Part shown: positions 22,564 through 31,022 of the stretch, in pieces
How the letters are laid out: each line of letters starts with the position of its first letter
How positions within the stretch are numbered: position 1 is the stretch's first letter
DNA from: Pseudomonas haemolytica
GTDB taxonomy: Bacteria; Pseudomonadota; Gammaproteobacteria; Pseudomonadales; Pseudomonadaceae
Assembly: GCF_009659625.1 (NCBI RefSeq)
Contig: NZ_VOIW01000002.1
Location: 744,001 to 808,000 of the forward strand
Length of the DNA: 64,000 nucleotides
Direction: 5' to 3'
Notes under the pieces: model-generated
Database searches by the model: none
What the model was told of the DNA's origin: nothing
Seen by the model: only the letters and a program-made list of their open reading frames with translations
Translations under genes and position numbers: made by a program

Positions 22564-23321
22564 ACACCTTGCTGCTCGAAGCCCATAACGGTGTGCTGCA
22601 CATCACCCTCAACCGGCCTGAATGCCGAAATGCGATGAGCTTGGAGATGGTCAAGGAACTGCGTGAGGTGCTGGCACAGTTGGACAGCCAGGTGCGCGCC
22701 GTGGTGATCAGCGGCGCTGGCGGGCATTTCTGCGCGGGGGCCGATGTGAAGGACCTGATCGGCGCGGGGAATCAGATGCAAGCGTTGAATCGCGCGTTTG
22801 GCACGCTGCTGCAAGAGGTCGAGGCGTTGCCGCAGGTAGTGATTGTGCTGCTGCAAGGCGCGGTGCTAGGCGGCGGGTTTGGGTTGGCGTGCGTGAGTGA
22901 TATTGCAATCGCTGATCACAAAGCGCAGTTCGGCTTGCCGGAGACCCGCCTGGGGTTGTTGCCGGCGCAGATTGCGCCGTTTGTGGTCAAGCGTATTGGG
23001 CTGACCCAGGCACGGCGACTGGCGCTGACGGCGGCGCGGTTTGATGGGGTTGAAGCAGAGCGGCTGGGGGTGGTGCATTTTGTGGAGCATGACCCGCAGG
23101 CATTGGCGCAGCGCCTGGATGAGGTGTTGGGGCAGGTGTTGCAATGTGCGCCGGGGGCGAATGCACGGACTAAATCCCTGTTGCTGGCCAGTGTGAATGA
23201 GCCGCTTGGTGCCGTGCTGGACCGCGGGGCACAGTGGTTTGCCGAGGCGGTGACAAGTGAGGAAGGGATTGAGGGCACGCAGGCATTTGTGCAGAAGCGC
23301 ATGCCTCGGTGGTGCGAATGA
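22560..23321 (+). CDS. atuE: Isohexenylglutaconyl-CoA hydratase AtuE
   Basis: A 253-aa crotonase-fold enzyme that hydrates isohexenyl-glutaconyl-CoA in the terpene pathway. Oxyanion-hole motifs are ISGAGGHFCAGADVKDL and GAVLGGGFGLACVSDIAIA, followed by FGLPETRLGLLPAQIAPFVV. It overlaps atuD by ATGA. From about 22700 its codons end in G and T far more than in atuD or atuF, which favour C. A REP pair follows immediately and separates it from atuF. Confidence 0.9.
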   Translation: MNTLLLEAHNGVLHITLNRPECRNAMSLEMVKELREVLAQLDSQVRAVVISGAGGHFCAGADVKDLIGAGNQMQALNRAFGTLLQEVEALPQVVIVLLQGAVLGGGFGLACVSDIAIADHKAQFGLPETRLGLLPAQIAPFVVKRIGLTQARRLALTAARFDGVEAERLGVVHFVEHDPQALAQRLDEVLGQVLQCAPGANARTKSLLLASVNEPLGAVLDRGAQWFAEAVTSEEGIEGTQAFVQKRMPRWCE

Positions 23322-23323
23322 CG

Positions 23324-23390
23324 CTATCGGGGGCAAGCCCCCTCCCACATTTGAAATGCATTCCAATGTGGGAGGGGGCTTGCTCCCGAT
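23324..23390. repeat. REP inverted pair inside the atu operon
   Basis: GCTATCGGGGGCAAGCCCCC leads into TCCCACATTTGAAA, and a short spacer separates it from the inverted copy AATGTGGGAGGGGGCTTGC followed by TCCCGAT. It is the same family as the pairs at 47257, 53675 and 57657 but with a very short loop. It lies between atuE and atuF. Confidence 0.9.
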
Positions 23391-23430
23391 GAGGCCAGAA
23401 CAGACCCTCCATCATCAAAGGGATAACCCA

Positions 23431-25314
23431 ATGCCCGCACTCACCAAGATTCTGATCGCCAACCGCGGCGAAATCGCCTGCCGTCTCCAACGCACCGCCC
23501 AGGCATTGGGCTACCGCACCGTCGCCGTGTACAGCGACGCCGACACCCACGCCCTGCACGTGCAGATGGCCGACGAAGCCGTGAACATCGGCCCCGCTCC
23601 CGTACACCAGTCATACCTGAACATAGCCGCCATCCTCGACGCCGCCCACCGCACCGGCGCCGACGCGATCCACCCTGGCTACGGCTTCCTCTCCGAAAAC
23701 CCCGACTTCGCCCGTGCCTGCCAGAACGCCAATATCACCTTCATCGGCCCCAGCGTCGAAGCTATCGAACTGATGGGCAGCAAGCGCCTGTCCAAACTCG
23801 CCATGCTCGATGCCGGCGTCCCCTGCATCGCCGGTTACCAAGGCAGCGCCCAGGACGATGCCACCCTGCAACTAGAGGCCGAGCGTATCGGCTTCCCGCT
23901 GATGATCAAGGCCAGCGCCGGTGGCGGTGGGCGTGGCATGCGCCTGGTGCATCAACGCGAGCAACTGCTGGAGCAACTGCGCACCGCACGTTCGGAAGCC
24001 ATGCACGCCTTCGGCAACGACGAGTTGATCCTCGAACAGGCCCTGATCGACCCGCGCCACGTTGAGGTCCAACTGTTCGGAGATAGCCAAGGCAACCTTA
24101 TCTACCTCGGCGAGCGCGACTGTTCCATTCAGCGCCGCCATCAGAAAGTCATCGAAGAAGCCCCCTGCCCCGTGATGACGCCCGAACTGCGCCAGGCCAT
24201 GGGCGAAGCTGCGCTGAAGGCCGGGCGTGCGGTGAATTACGTCGGCGCCGGCACCGTGGAATTTCTGCTCGACCGCAACGGCCGGTTCTATTTCCTGGAA
24301 ATGAACACGCGCCTGCAAGTCGAACACCCGGTGACCGAACTGATCACCGGGCTCGACCTGGTGGCCTGGCAACTACACATCGCCACGGGCCAACCCTTGC
24401 CGTTTGAGCAAGCCGATGTGGTCCTCAGCGGTCACGCCATGGAAGTACGCCTGTACGCCGAAGACCCGGCCCAGGGCTTCCTGCCGCAAACCGGTGACGT
24501 GCTGCGCTGGGATCCCGCCCCCGGCGTGCGTATCGACCATGGTTTACGCGAAGGCGAAAAAATCAGCCCATTCTATGACCCGATGCTGGGCAAGATCATC
24601 GTCCATGGCGCCAACCGTGAAGAGGCCCGACGTAAGTTGCTGCGGGCGGTGGAAGACACGGTGTTACTCGGCGTCACCACCAATCAGAGGCTATTGGCTG
24701 ATTTGCTCAAACATCCGGGTTTTATCGCCGGCGATTTCAGCACCGCATTTATCGCAGAACACTTCGGCGACATACCGCCCCAAGTGCCGTCGCAAGAACA
24801 GGTCACCCTGGCAGCAGCACTGTTTTATACACACAGCGCCGACCAGCATCCCCAAGGTCTGGCAGGATGGCGCAACAACGCCACTGTTGCGTGCACCTAT
24901 CGCCTGGAGGTCAATGGCCAAATCCACGCCGTGACGAGCGACGCTCTGCCACTCACCACCGACGGGCGCTGGGCCACCCTGGAGCTCAATGGGATTCGCC
25001 GGCGCATCGCCTACCACCTCGACGACACTCAACTGTGGTTGCCCGGCTTGAAGGTCATCAACCGCTCCCAACAAGTCGCCAGTCGCCAGGCCGACGCCAG
25101 CAGCGGCACGGTCAAGGCGCCAATGGACGGCGCCATCGTCGACATACGGGTCAGCGTCGGTGAACGCGTCAGCAAAGGCCAACTCTTGCTGGTGCTCGAA
25201 GCGATGAAAATGGAGCACCCGTTGAAGGCGGGCATCGACGGCATCATCAAGGGCGTGCAGGTGGTAACAGGCGATCAGGTGCGCAATCGTCAGGTTTTGC
25301 TGGAGATCGAATAA
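23431..25314 (+). CDS. atuF: Geranyl-CoA carboxylase, biotin-carrying subunit AtuF
   Basis: A 627-aa protein fusing biotin carboxylase and biotin carboxyl carrier domains. The first about 450 residues are biotin carboxylase (KILIANRGEIACR, HPGYGFLSEN, ATP-grasp loop KASAGGGGRGMRLV, EMNTRLQVEHPVTE). A linker domain follows, then a biotinyl domain with LEAMKMEHP, biotin on Lys593. It carboxylates biotin for AtuC. ATG 23431 is used; the frame is open upstream but that stretch is the REP element. atuG and atuH, which follow in P. aeruginosa, are absent here. Confidence 0.93.
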   Translation: MPALTKILIANRGEIACRLQRTAQALGYRTVAVYSDADTHALHVQMADEAVNIGPAPVHQSYLNIAAILDAAHRTGADAIHPGYGFLSENPDFARACQNANITFIGPSVEAIELMGSKRLSKLAMLDAGVPCIAGYQGSAQDDATLQLEAERIGFPLMIKASAGGGGRGMRLVHQREQLLEQLRTARSEAMHAFGNDELILEQALIDPRHVEVQLFGDSQGNLIYLGERDCSIQRRHQKVIEEAPCPVMTPELRQAMGEAALKAGRAVNYVGAGTVEFLLDRNGRFYFLEMNTRLQVEHPVTELITGLDLVAWQLHIATGQPLPFEQADVVLSGHAMEVRLYAEDPAQGFLPQTGDVLRWDPAPGVRIDHGLREGEKISPFYDPMLGKIIVHGANREEARRKLLRAVEDTVLLGVTTNQRLLADLLKHPGFIAGDFSTAFIAEHFGDIPPQVPSQEQVTLAAALFYTHSADQHPQGLAGWRNNATVACTYRLEVNGQIHAVTSDALPLTTDGRWATLELNGIRRRIAYHLDDTQLWLPGLKVINRSQQVASRQADASSGTVKAPMDGAIVDIRVSVGERVSKGQLLLVLEAMKMEHPLKAGIDGIIKGVQVVTGDQVRNRQVLLEIE

Positions 25315-25387
25315 CGGCCTAGGCGGAACTACAGGGCCCGGCTACGCTCTATCCCCATCAGGAAGGACGAGTACGGGAACCTGCACC

Positions 25388-25930
25388 ATGCCTCATTGGC
25401 TGATTATTGACCTTGAAGCCACAACGGATGACGGCGGCTGGCCCGTGACGGAGATGGAAGTCATCGAGATCGGCGCCAGCCTGGTCAACCGCCAGGGCCG
25501 CGAACTGGATCACTTCCAGCGCTTTGTGCGGCCACTGCGGCGGCCATTGCTGACGCCCTTTTGCCGCAAACTGACGCATATCACCCAGGCCAACATCGAC
25601 GCAGCCGCGCCAATCACCGAGGTATGGCCACTGTTCGAGCGCTGGCTGGGCCAGCATCAGGCACGCCTGGAAGGTTGGGCCAGTTGGGGTGATTACGATC
25701 GCGTGCAGCTTGAACTCGAATGGCAACGCCATGGCCTGGCCAGTGCGCTTGGGCAGACGCCCCATGTGAACCTCAAGCAGCGCTTTGCCAAGGCCCGGCG
25801 CCTGGACAAGCCGCTGGGGCTCAATGGCGCCCTGCAGTTGGCCGGGATGCAGTTCCATGGTCAGCAGCATCGCGCGTTGGAAGATGCACGCAACACCGCA
25901 CGCCTGTTACCGTTGATTTTGCCGGTCTAG
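25388..25930 (+). CDS. DEDDh 3'-5' exonuclease
   Basis: A 180-aa RNase T/DnaQ-fold exonuclease, resembling the ERI-1/KapD branch. Motif I is IIDLEATTDD (Asp8, Glu10), motif II lies around WGDYDR, and motif III is HRALEDARNTARL with the HxxxxD spacing of DEDDh enzymes. It probably trims RNA or DNA 3' ends; the substrate is unknown. It stands alone, 73 nt after atuF and about 60 nt before the ppnP gene. Confidence 0.8.
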   Translation: MPHWLIIDLEATTDDGGWPVTEMEVIEIGASLVNRQGRELDHFQRFVRPLRRPLLTPFCRKLTHITQANIDAAAPITEVWPLFERWLGQHQARLEGWASWGDYDRVQLELEWQRHGLASALGQTPHVNLKQRFAKARRLDKPLGLNGALQLAGMQFHGQQHRALEDARNTARLLPLILPV

Positions 25931-25993
25931 GCAGCTCCCGTGGGCTTGGGCATACTGGCCGGCCTTTCCAGACCCTTTTCCGAGGATTCACCC

Positions 25994-26278
25994 ATGTTCA
26001 AAGTCAACGAGTACTTCGACGGCACCGTCAAGTCGATCGCTTTCGGCACCGCAGAGGGTCCGGCGACCATCGGCGTGATGGCTCCGGGTGAATACGAATT
26101 CGGCACCGCCCAGCGTGAAATCATGCACGTGGTGTCCGGCGCCCTGACCGTCAAACTGCCTGATGCCAACGAGTGGGAAACCTTCGCCGCCGGCAGCCAG
26201 TTCCACGTACCGGCCAACAGCAAGTTCCAGTTGAAGGTCGCCGTGGACACCGCTTACCTGTGTGAATACCGCGGTTAA
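25994..26278 (+). CDS. ppnP: Pyrimidine/purine nucleoside phosphorylase PpnP
   Basis: A 94-aa single-domain cupin of the DUF1255 family, which phosphorolyses diverse nucleosides in E. coli. The sequence has the family length and motifs ([56 protein letters not shown]). ATG 25994 follows GAGGA. A strong terminator begins 15 nt after the stop. Confidence 0.92.
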   Translation: MFKVNEYFDGTVKSIAFGTAEGPATIGVMAPGEYEFGTAQREIMHVVSGALTVKLPDANEWETFAAGSQFHVPANSKFQLKVAVDTAYLCEYRG

Positions 26279-26293
26279 GCGTCACCGGCACAT

Positions 26294-26328
26294 AAAAATG
26301 CCCGTCTCCAGCGAGACGGGCATTTTTT
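26294..26328. terminator. Bidirectional terminator
   Basis: AAAAATGCCCGTCTC and GAGACGGGCATTTTTT form a near-perfect hairpin around CAGC, with A and T tracts on the two sides. It serves both ppnP (+) and the MOSC gene (-), whose stop it touches. Confidence 0.93.
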
Positions 26329-27130
26329 ATTCCAGCACCGTCACCGGCATGCCGATTTCCAGGCGCCCGATGCCGTCGTTGACCAGGTTCTGGCCGAACA
26401 TCGCGCCCTTCTCGGTCTTGCGGTAGGCCTCAAGCGTCGCGAAGGGCTCGCGGTCGGGGCTGCGCTCGCCGGTCTGTGGGTCAATGGTGGTGAGGATGCA
26501 ACGCGAGCACGGCTTGACCACCCGAAACTCCACATCGCCGATGCGCAAGCGTTTCCAGCCATCCTCGGCAAAGGCCTCGGCGCCTTCGATCACCAGGTTG
26601 GGACGAAAGCGCAGCATCTGCATCGGCCGGCCGATACGCGCGCACAAGTCGTCAAGGGAAGCCTGGCCGATCAGCAGCAAGGGGTAACCGTCGGCAAACC
26701 CCACCTGATCGTCATCCTGGCCATAACCGGACTCGGTGAAGCGTGCGCGCTCAAGGGGCATATGGACCAGGCGCGTGGGTTTGCCAATGAACGCACTGAC
26801 CCAGGCTGCCGCCGCATCGCCGGCATCCGGCACGCGCAGGGTATCGCGCCAGATGGTCACGCCGCGCAACCCATCGTCGCCGGGCAAGGCCACGTCAAGC
26901 GCGGTATGGCCGGGCGAGCTGAGGGTCAGGCCGCCGGTGCTGTTCCACAGCGCCGACAGTTGGCTCATCTTCGCCACGGCCCGTTGCGTCAGGAACCTGC
27001 CGCTGGCTTCGTCCACCAGCATCCAGCGTCGATCCCCATCCACCCCGAGTCTATCCAGGCCAATCTGCTGCAAGGGTTCGCCCTTGCCGGATTTCAAGGG
27101 GTAACGGTACAACGCGCTGAGACGAAGCAT
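26327..27130 (-). CDS. MOSC domain protein (YcbX-like)
   Basis: A 267-aa protein with an N-terminal MOSC beta-barrel (LSALYRYPLKSGKGEPL) and a C-terminal MOSC domain holding the conserved cysteine in VVKPCSRCILTTIDP. This family uses the molybdenum cofactor; E. coli YcbX reduces N-hydroxylated compounds, often with a fused ferredoxin domain that is missing here. The electron partner is therefore unknown. It starts at ATG 27130. Confidence 0.85.
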   Translation of the reverse strand: MLRLSALYRYPLKSGKGEPLQQIGLDRLGVDGDRRWMLVDEASGRFLTQRAVAKMSQLSALWNSTGGLTLSSPGHTALDVALPGDDGLRGVTIWRDTLRVPDAGDAAAAWVSAFIGKPTRLVHMPLERARFTESGYGQDDDQVGFADGYPLLLIGQASLDDLCARIGRPMQMLRFRPNLVIEGAEAFAEDGWKRLRIGDVEFRVVKPCSRCILTTIDPQTGERSPDREPFATLEAYRKTEKGAMFGQNLVNDGIGRLEIGMPVTVLE

Positions 27131-27168
27131 GGGCCTGCATTCCTGGGAAACAAAGTGTCATCCTAAAG

Positions 27169-28104
27169 TCAGGCGGACACTTCGTCCAACATCAGTCGCT
27201 GGCGCACCACATCCACCAGCTTGTCCGGCTGGAATTTGGAGAGGAAATTGTCGCAGCCGACCTTCTTCACCATCGATTCGTTGAAGCTGCCCGATAGCGA
27301 GGTGTGCAGCACCACGTAGAGCCCGCGCAGGCGCGGATCGTTGCGGATTTCAGTGGTGAGACGGTAGCCGTCCATTTCGGGCATTTCGGCGTCGGTGAAG
27401 ATCATCAGCAGTTTGTCGGTCATCACCTGGCCGCTGTCGGCCCAGGCCTTGAGCATGTTCAGCGCCTTGAGACCGTCGCTGGCGATGTGCATCTTCACGC
27501 CCAACTGGCCCAGGGTGTCACGCAATTGCGAGAGCGCCACATTGGAGTCGTCCACCAGCAGCACTTCGCGACCACGGGCACGCTCGAGCACCGGGTCTTC
27601 GAGTTTCTCCCGGGAGACCTTGGCGTTGTAGGGCACGATCTCGGCGAGGACCTTCTCCACGTCGATGATTTCCACCAACTGGTCATCGACCTTGCTGATG
27701 GCGGTGAGGTAATGCTGGCGACCGGCGCTGGCCGGCGGTGGCAGGATCGCTTCCCAGTTCATGTTGACGATGCGGTCGACGCCGCCCACCAGGAACGCCT
27801 GCACCGAACGGTTGTACTCGGTGACGATAATGGTGCTGTTGGGCCCCGGCACCAAAGGGCGCATGCCGATGGCCTGGGACAGGTCGATCACCGGCAGGGT
27901 TTGGCCACGCAGGTTGACCACCCCGCAAACGAAGGGGTGGCGCTGGGGCATCAGGGTCAGCTTGGGCAGTTGCAGCACTTCCTGCACTTTGAACACGTTG
28001 ATCGCGAACAACTGCCGCCCGGCCAGGCGGAACATGAGAATCTCCAGGCGATTCTCCCCCACCAATTGCGTGCGTTGATCTACCGTGTCGAGAATGCCGG
28101 CCAT
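27169..28104 (-). CDS. cheV: Chemotaxis coupling protein CheV
   Basis: A 311-aa CheW-REC fusion linking receptors to CheA and adapting the signal through phosphorylation. The CheW part spans about 1-165 (LFAINVFKVQEVLQLPKL, VVNLRGQTLPVIDL) and the receiver about 175-305 (LLVDDSN, phospho-acceptor in FTDAEMPEMDGY). ATG 28104 follows AGGAGC; an 11-codon upstream extension lacks family similarity. It has its own FliA-type promoter, apart from the main chemotaxis cluster. Confidence 0.92.
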   Translation of the reverse strand: MAGILDTVDQRTQLVGENRLEILMFRLAGRQLFAINVFKVQEVLQLPKLTLMPQRHPFVCGVVNLRGQTLPVIDLSQAIGMRPLVPGPNSTIIVTEYNRSVQAFLVGGVDRIVNMNWEAILPPPASAGRQHYLTAISKVDDQLVEIIDVEKVLAEIVPYNAKVSREKLEDPVLERARGREVLLVDDSNVALSQLRDTLGQLGVKMHIASDGLKALNMLKAWADSGQVMTDKLLMIFTDAEMPEMDGYRLTTEIRNDPRLRGLYVVLHTSLSGSFNESMVKKVGCDNFLSKFQPDKLVDVVRQRLMLDEVSA

Positions 28105-28166
28105 TGAAAGCTCCTGGTGTGCTGAGAGGGTGTGCAACGGACTTGAGCGTCGCTCCTACCAGTGGG

Positions 28167-28193
28167 TTATCGGCGGCGAGCGCCAGACCTTGA
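28167..28193 (-). promoter_or_regulatory. FliA (sigma-28) promoter of cheV
   Basis: On the minus strand TCAAG, 14 nt and GCCGATAA match the Pseudomonas FliA consensus (TCAAG-N12-15-GCCGATAA). It lies about 65 nt upstream of the cheV start, as expected for a late flagellar/chemotaxis gene. Confidence 0.82.
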
Positions 28194-28657
28194 CCCGCTT
28201 AAAATGCCACGTAAATGCATTGATGCCACACTGACATCATGCTTTACTGCAAGCGCCTCTTCATATGGCAATACCGAGCCTTGCGCGACATTCAAATCGA
28301 CGCGAGGTTCCGCCGTGTAAGGGATTCCCCTACGCACAATCAGGCCCAACCTGATATTCGCGATATCTAATAGCCATTAATGTGACGCCATTCTCATTGC
28401 ATGAATGGAGTCAGGCTTTTGTTTGCCATCCCAAGCCCACGACCCACGGGTCTTTCAGGCACTTACATGTCGGCAACTGAAGTTGTGCAATCGCCGTGGA
28501 TAACCAGAGCTATCCAGAGCTTGCGTGTGTATTCAAATAAAATTCCTACTGAAATCTCGGAAGCAACCTACAGATTCCAGTCATATTTCAGCGCTAGTTT
28601 TAAGCCATTCACCCAGTGCGACATCCAATCACCCGACCTTAAGTTGTGGAGAATTGC
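28194..28657. other. Intergenic, AT-richer, no gene supported
   Basis: Between the divergent cheV promoter and the HPt-like gene. The base composition is less GC-rich than the flanks. An 86-codon frame on + at 28401 has no ribosome site, no recognisable domain and unusual codons. No repeat or strong hairpin was seen. Confidence 0.5.
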
Positions 28658-29107
28658 ATGATGAATAGCGCAAACGAATGGCAAACAGCACTCCCCGAGT
28701 TTCTGCTGGAAGCGGAAATGCTGCTGGCCAAGTCTGAAGAATGCCTGAGCCACCTGCATTTGATTCGCAACGACAGCGATGCCATCGACTGCATGAAAGC
28801 CAGCCTGGCCAAGCTGGCTGAAAAGGCTGATGGCTTGGCCCTGCAAGCCATCAGCGAGTTCTCCCGGCATATCCAATACCTGATCGCCAATGCCGTGAGC
28901 CCCGTGCAACTGCATGACCAGGCCCTGGATGCCCTGCACGACTGCCTGACGTTGCTGGCCTGGCAACTGGAATTGATCGACATCCGTACCGGCAAGCTGG
29001 GCCTGGATGAGAGTGAACAAACGTCGCTGATTGCGACCGTCACATCGCAGATCCCTCAGAAAGACTACGAACGTAACCCGCAGCATCGTTTGCGCCATGG
29101 GCCGTGA
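28658..29107 (+). CDS. HPt-like helical protein lacking the phospho-histidine
   Basis: A 149-aa acidic, strongly helical protein, not confidently assigned. Its first about 90 residues (EFLLEAEMLLAKSEECLSHL, then KASLAKLAEKADGLALQAIS) follow the pattern of CheA/HPt bundles, but the HxxKG phosphorylation motif is absent. ATG 28658 follows GTGGAG; a second ATG is adjacent at 28661. It lies between divergent cheV and a histidine kinase/response regulator pair, so it might bind one of those proteins without carrying phosphate. That role is inference only. Confidence 0.55.
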   Translation: MMNSANEWQTALPEFLLEAEMLLAKSEECLSHLHLIRNDSDAIDCMKASLAKLAEKADGLALQAISEFSRHIQYLIANAVSPVQLHDQALDALHDCLTLLAWQLELIDIRTGKLGLDESEQTSLIATVTSQIPQKDYERNPQHRLRHGP

Positions 29108-29472
29108 AACGTGCAAAGGTCGTATTTAATACATGGGTTATCTAAAAACGACCGCCCTTGCTCAAACGATGCAACTCGATTACCGGCGGAAGAAATATCA
29201 ATTAGCCAGCTACTCAATAACTGTACAAAGTACTCCAACTAATACAACTGACTATCTTTGAACTCTGGGACTGCCGCCAGGGCATATGCGTGGTTAATAC
29301 ATGGATGGGGAAAGTGCTGGCGACCAACGGTAATAGTGGTGGTACTATGCCCCGCTCCAAGTGACTCAACTTCCTCATGGGTAACAACGATTCGGCACCG
29401 CACGCCCAACAAAGCCCAGTCAATCGCCGTTGCCGGTCTTCCCGCAGTGAACCCTCATTGGCTCCATCCGCT
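29108..29472. other. Intergenic region, nothing recognised
   Basis: It separates the HPt-like gene from the kinase gene. The kinase frame stays open back to 29377, so part of this may be coding if that start (ATG GGT AAC) is used. Neither candidate start has a good ribosome site. Confidence 0.4.
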
Positions 29473-30366
29473 ATGTACGCCAACTTCAAGTCACTTATCG
29501 CCAGGTCCGTGTCCCGGAGTCATGCGCGTCACCTCATCCCTGCCCTGTGCCTGTGCTCACTGCTGGCCAGCCTGTGGGCTTACCTGCAGGGCGCGCCGCT
29601 GACGTTATTGATCCTGCTGCTCAACCTGGCAACGTTGTTGGTGGTGGGCCTGCGACAGTGGAATTCGCGTAAATCCATCAAGTTCCAGCCCCAGGAACTG
29701 GCCGACCGCCTGCTGCAAGTCCAGGAAAACGAACGCCATCGCCTCAGCCGCGAGCTGCACGACGATATCGGCCAACTGCTGACCGCCGCCAAATTGCAGA
29801 GCGAATGGTTGCAGCGCCGCCTGCCTCAAGAGCTGCAAAACCATTGCTCGGTGCTGTGCAATACACTCACTGAAACCCTGGCGAAAGTGCGTGACGTTTC
29901 GGCGATCCTCAACCCTCGTCAACTGGCGAGCCTGGGCCTGGAAGCCAGCCTGCGCGCGCACCTGCTCAAAACCCTGGAAAACACCCAGGTGTGCTGGAGC
30001 CTGGAGTGCCAGCAACGGCTCACCGGCATCCCCGAAGAAATGGCCGTGGCGGCCTTTCGCATCACCCAGGAAGCGGTGACCAATATGCTGCGCCATGCCC
30101 AGGCGCACAATTTGCGGGTGCGTCTGCAACGCCTGCCGGAAGGCCTGTCGCTGATGATCTGCGATGACGGCCTGGGCTTTTCGCCTGCCAGCGACCCCGG
30201 CAGGGAAGGTCAACGGGGCATGGCCGGCATGACCGAACGGATTGATCAGTTGGGGGGCACGCTGTCCGTCAGCAGCCGACCAGGCAAAGGCACACGTATC
30301 GACGCACTTTTCCCCTGGGCGCCCCGCGCCCTCGAACGGGCCAGCGCCCCTAAGGTTCTCGAGTGA
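29473..30366 (+). CDS. NarL-type sensor histidine kinase
   Basis: A 297-aa membrane kinase from ATG 29473. Two hydrophobic segments (about 21-39 and 43-60) are joined by only a few residues, so there is almost no periplasmic sensor. The HisKA_3 dimerisation helix (ERHRLSRELHDDIGQLLTA, His96) and an HATPase domain with DDGLGF and GQRGMAGM follow. The signal is probably within the membrane or from a partner protein. It overlaps the response regulator gene by 4 nt. A longer start at 29377 would add 32 residues. The gene could not be named. Confidence 0.82.
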   Translation: MYANFKSLIARSVSRSHARHLIPALCLCSLLASLWAYLQGAPLTLLILLLNLATLLVVGLRQWNSRKSIKFQPQELADRLLQVQENERHRLSRELHDDIGQLLTAAKLQSEWLQRRLPQELQNHCSVLCNTLTETLAKVRDVSAILNPRQLASLGLEASLRAHLLKTLENTQVCWSLECQQRLTGIPEEMAVAAFRITQEAVTNMLRHAQAHNLRVRLQRLPEGLSLMICDDGLGFSPASDPGREGQRGMAGMTERIDQLGGTLSVSSRPGKGTRIDALFPWAPRALERASAPKVLE

Positions 30367-31022
30367 CCTGCAGTTTACTCCTGGTCGATGACCACGCACT
30401 GATTCGCGCCGGCGTACGCGCGCTGATCCTGGATATACCCGGTTACAGCGTGATCGGCGAAGCCAGCGATGGCGCGCAACTGCTGGAGCAATTCAGCGCC
30501 CTGCTGCCGGACATCGTGCTGCTCGACCTGTCGATGAAGCACACCGGCGGCCTGGACGCCTTGCAGCAACTCAAGCGCGCCTACCCCAAGTGCAAGGTGC
30601 TGATCCTGTCGATGCACACCGACCCCGAGCTGATCATGCGTGCGCTGGAGGCTGGCGCCCACGGCTACCTGCTCAAGGACACCACCGCCAACGAACTGGA
30701 ACACGCCCTGCTGGCCCTGCGTAACAACGAGCGCTACCTGAGCCCCGCCATCGCCCACACCGTGATCAATCAGGCGCTGATCCACCACCAGGGCTCCAGC
30801 GCACCTGCCGCCCACAGTCACAACCTCACGGCGCGGCAATTGGAAATCCTGCGCCTGATCGTACGCGGCAAGTCCACCCGTGAAATCGCCCACGGCCTGG
30901 GCCTGAGCATCAAGACCGTGGAAGCCCATCGCTCGCAGATCATGAAGCGCTTGCAGATCTTCGACGTGGCGGGCCTGGTGTTATTCGCCGTGCGCGAGCA
31001 GATCATCAGCCTGGACGACTAA
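30363..31022 (+). CDS. LuxR/NarL-family response regulator
   Basis: A 219-aa cytoplasmic regulator. The receiver domain is about 3-120 with acidic pocket DD (9-10), phospho-acceptor Asp55 (IVLLDLSM) and Lys in GYLLKDTT. The C-terminal HTH is about 150-212 (LTARQLEILRLIVRGKSTRE, IAHGLGLSIKTVEAHRSQIM). The GTG start inside the kinase stop region indicates translational coupling, so the two form a pair. Its last 42 nt overlap, tail to tail, the end of the lipid kinase gene on the other strand. Confidence 0.88.
   Translation: MTCSLLLVDDHALIRAGVRALILDIPGYSVIGEASDGAQLLEQFSALLPDIVLLDLSMKHTGGLDALQQLKRAYPKCKVLILSMHTDPELIMRALEAGAHGYLLKDTTANELEHALLALRNNERYLSPAIAHTVINQALIHHQGSSAPAAHSHNLTARQLEILRLIVRGKSTREIAHGLGLSIKTVEAHRSQIMKRLQIFDVAGLVLFAVREQIISLDD

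Noticed and set aside
26327-27130. Possible pyridoxamine or fumarylacetoacetate-type enzyme instead of MOSC
   Set aside because: The YPLKSGKGE start and the KPCSRC motif fit the MOSC family.
28401-28661. Possible 86-aa gene on +
   Set aside because: No ribosome site, no recognisable domain, and it ends inside the start region of the HPt-like gene.
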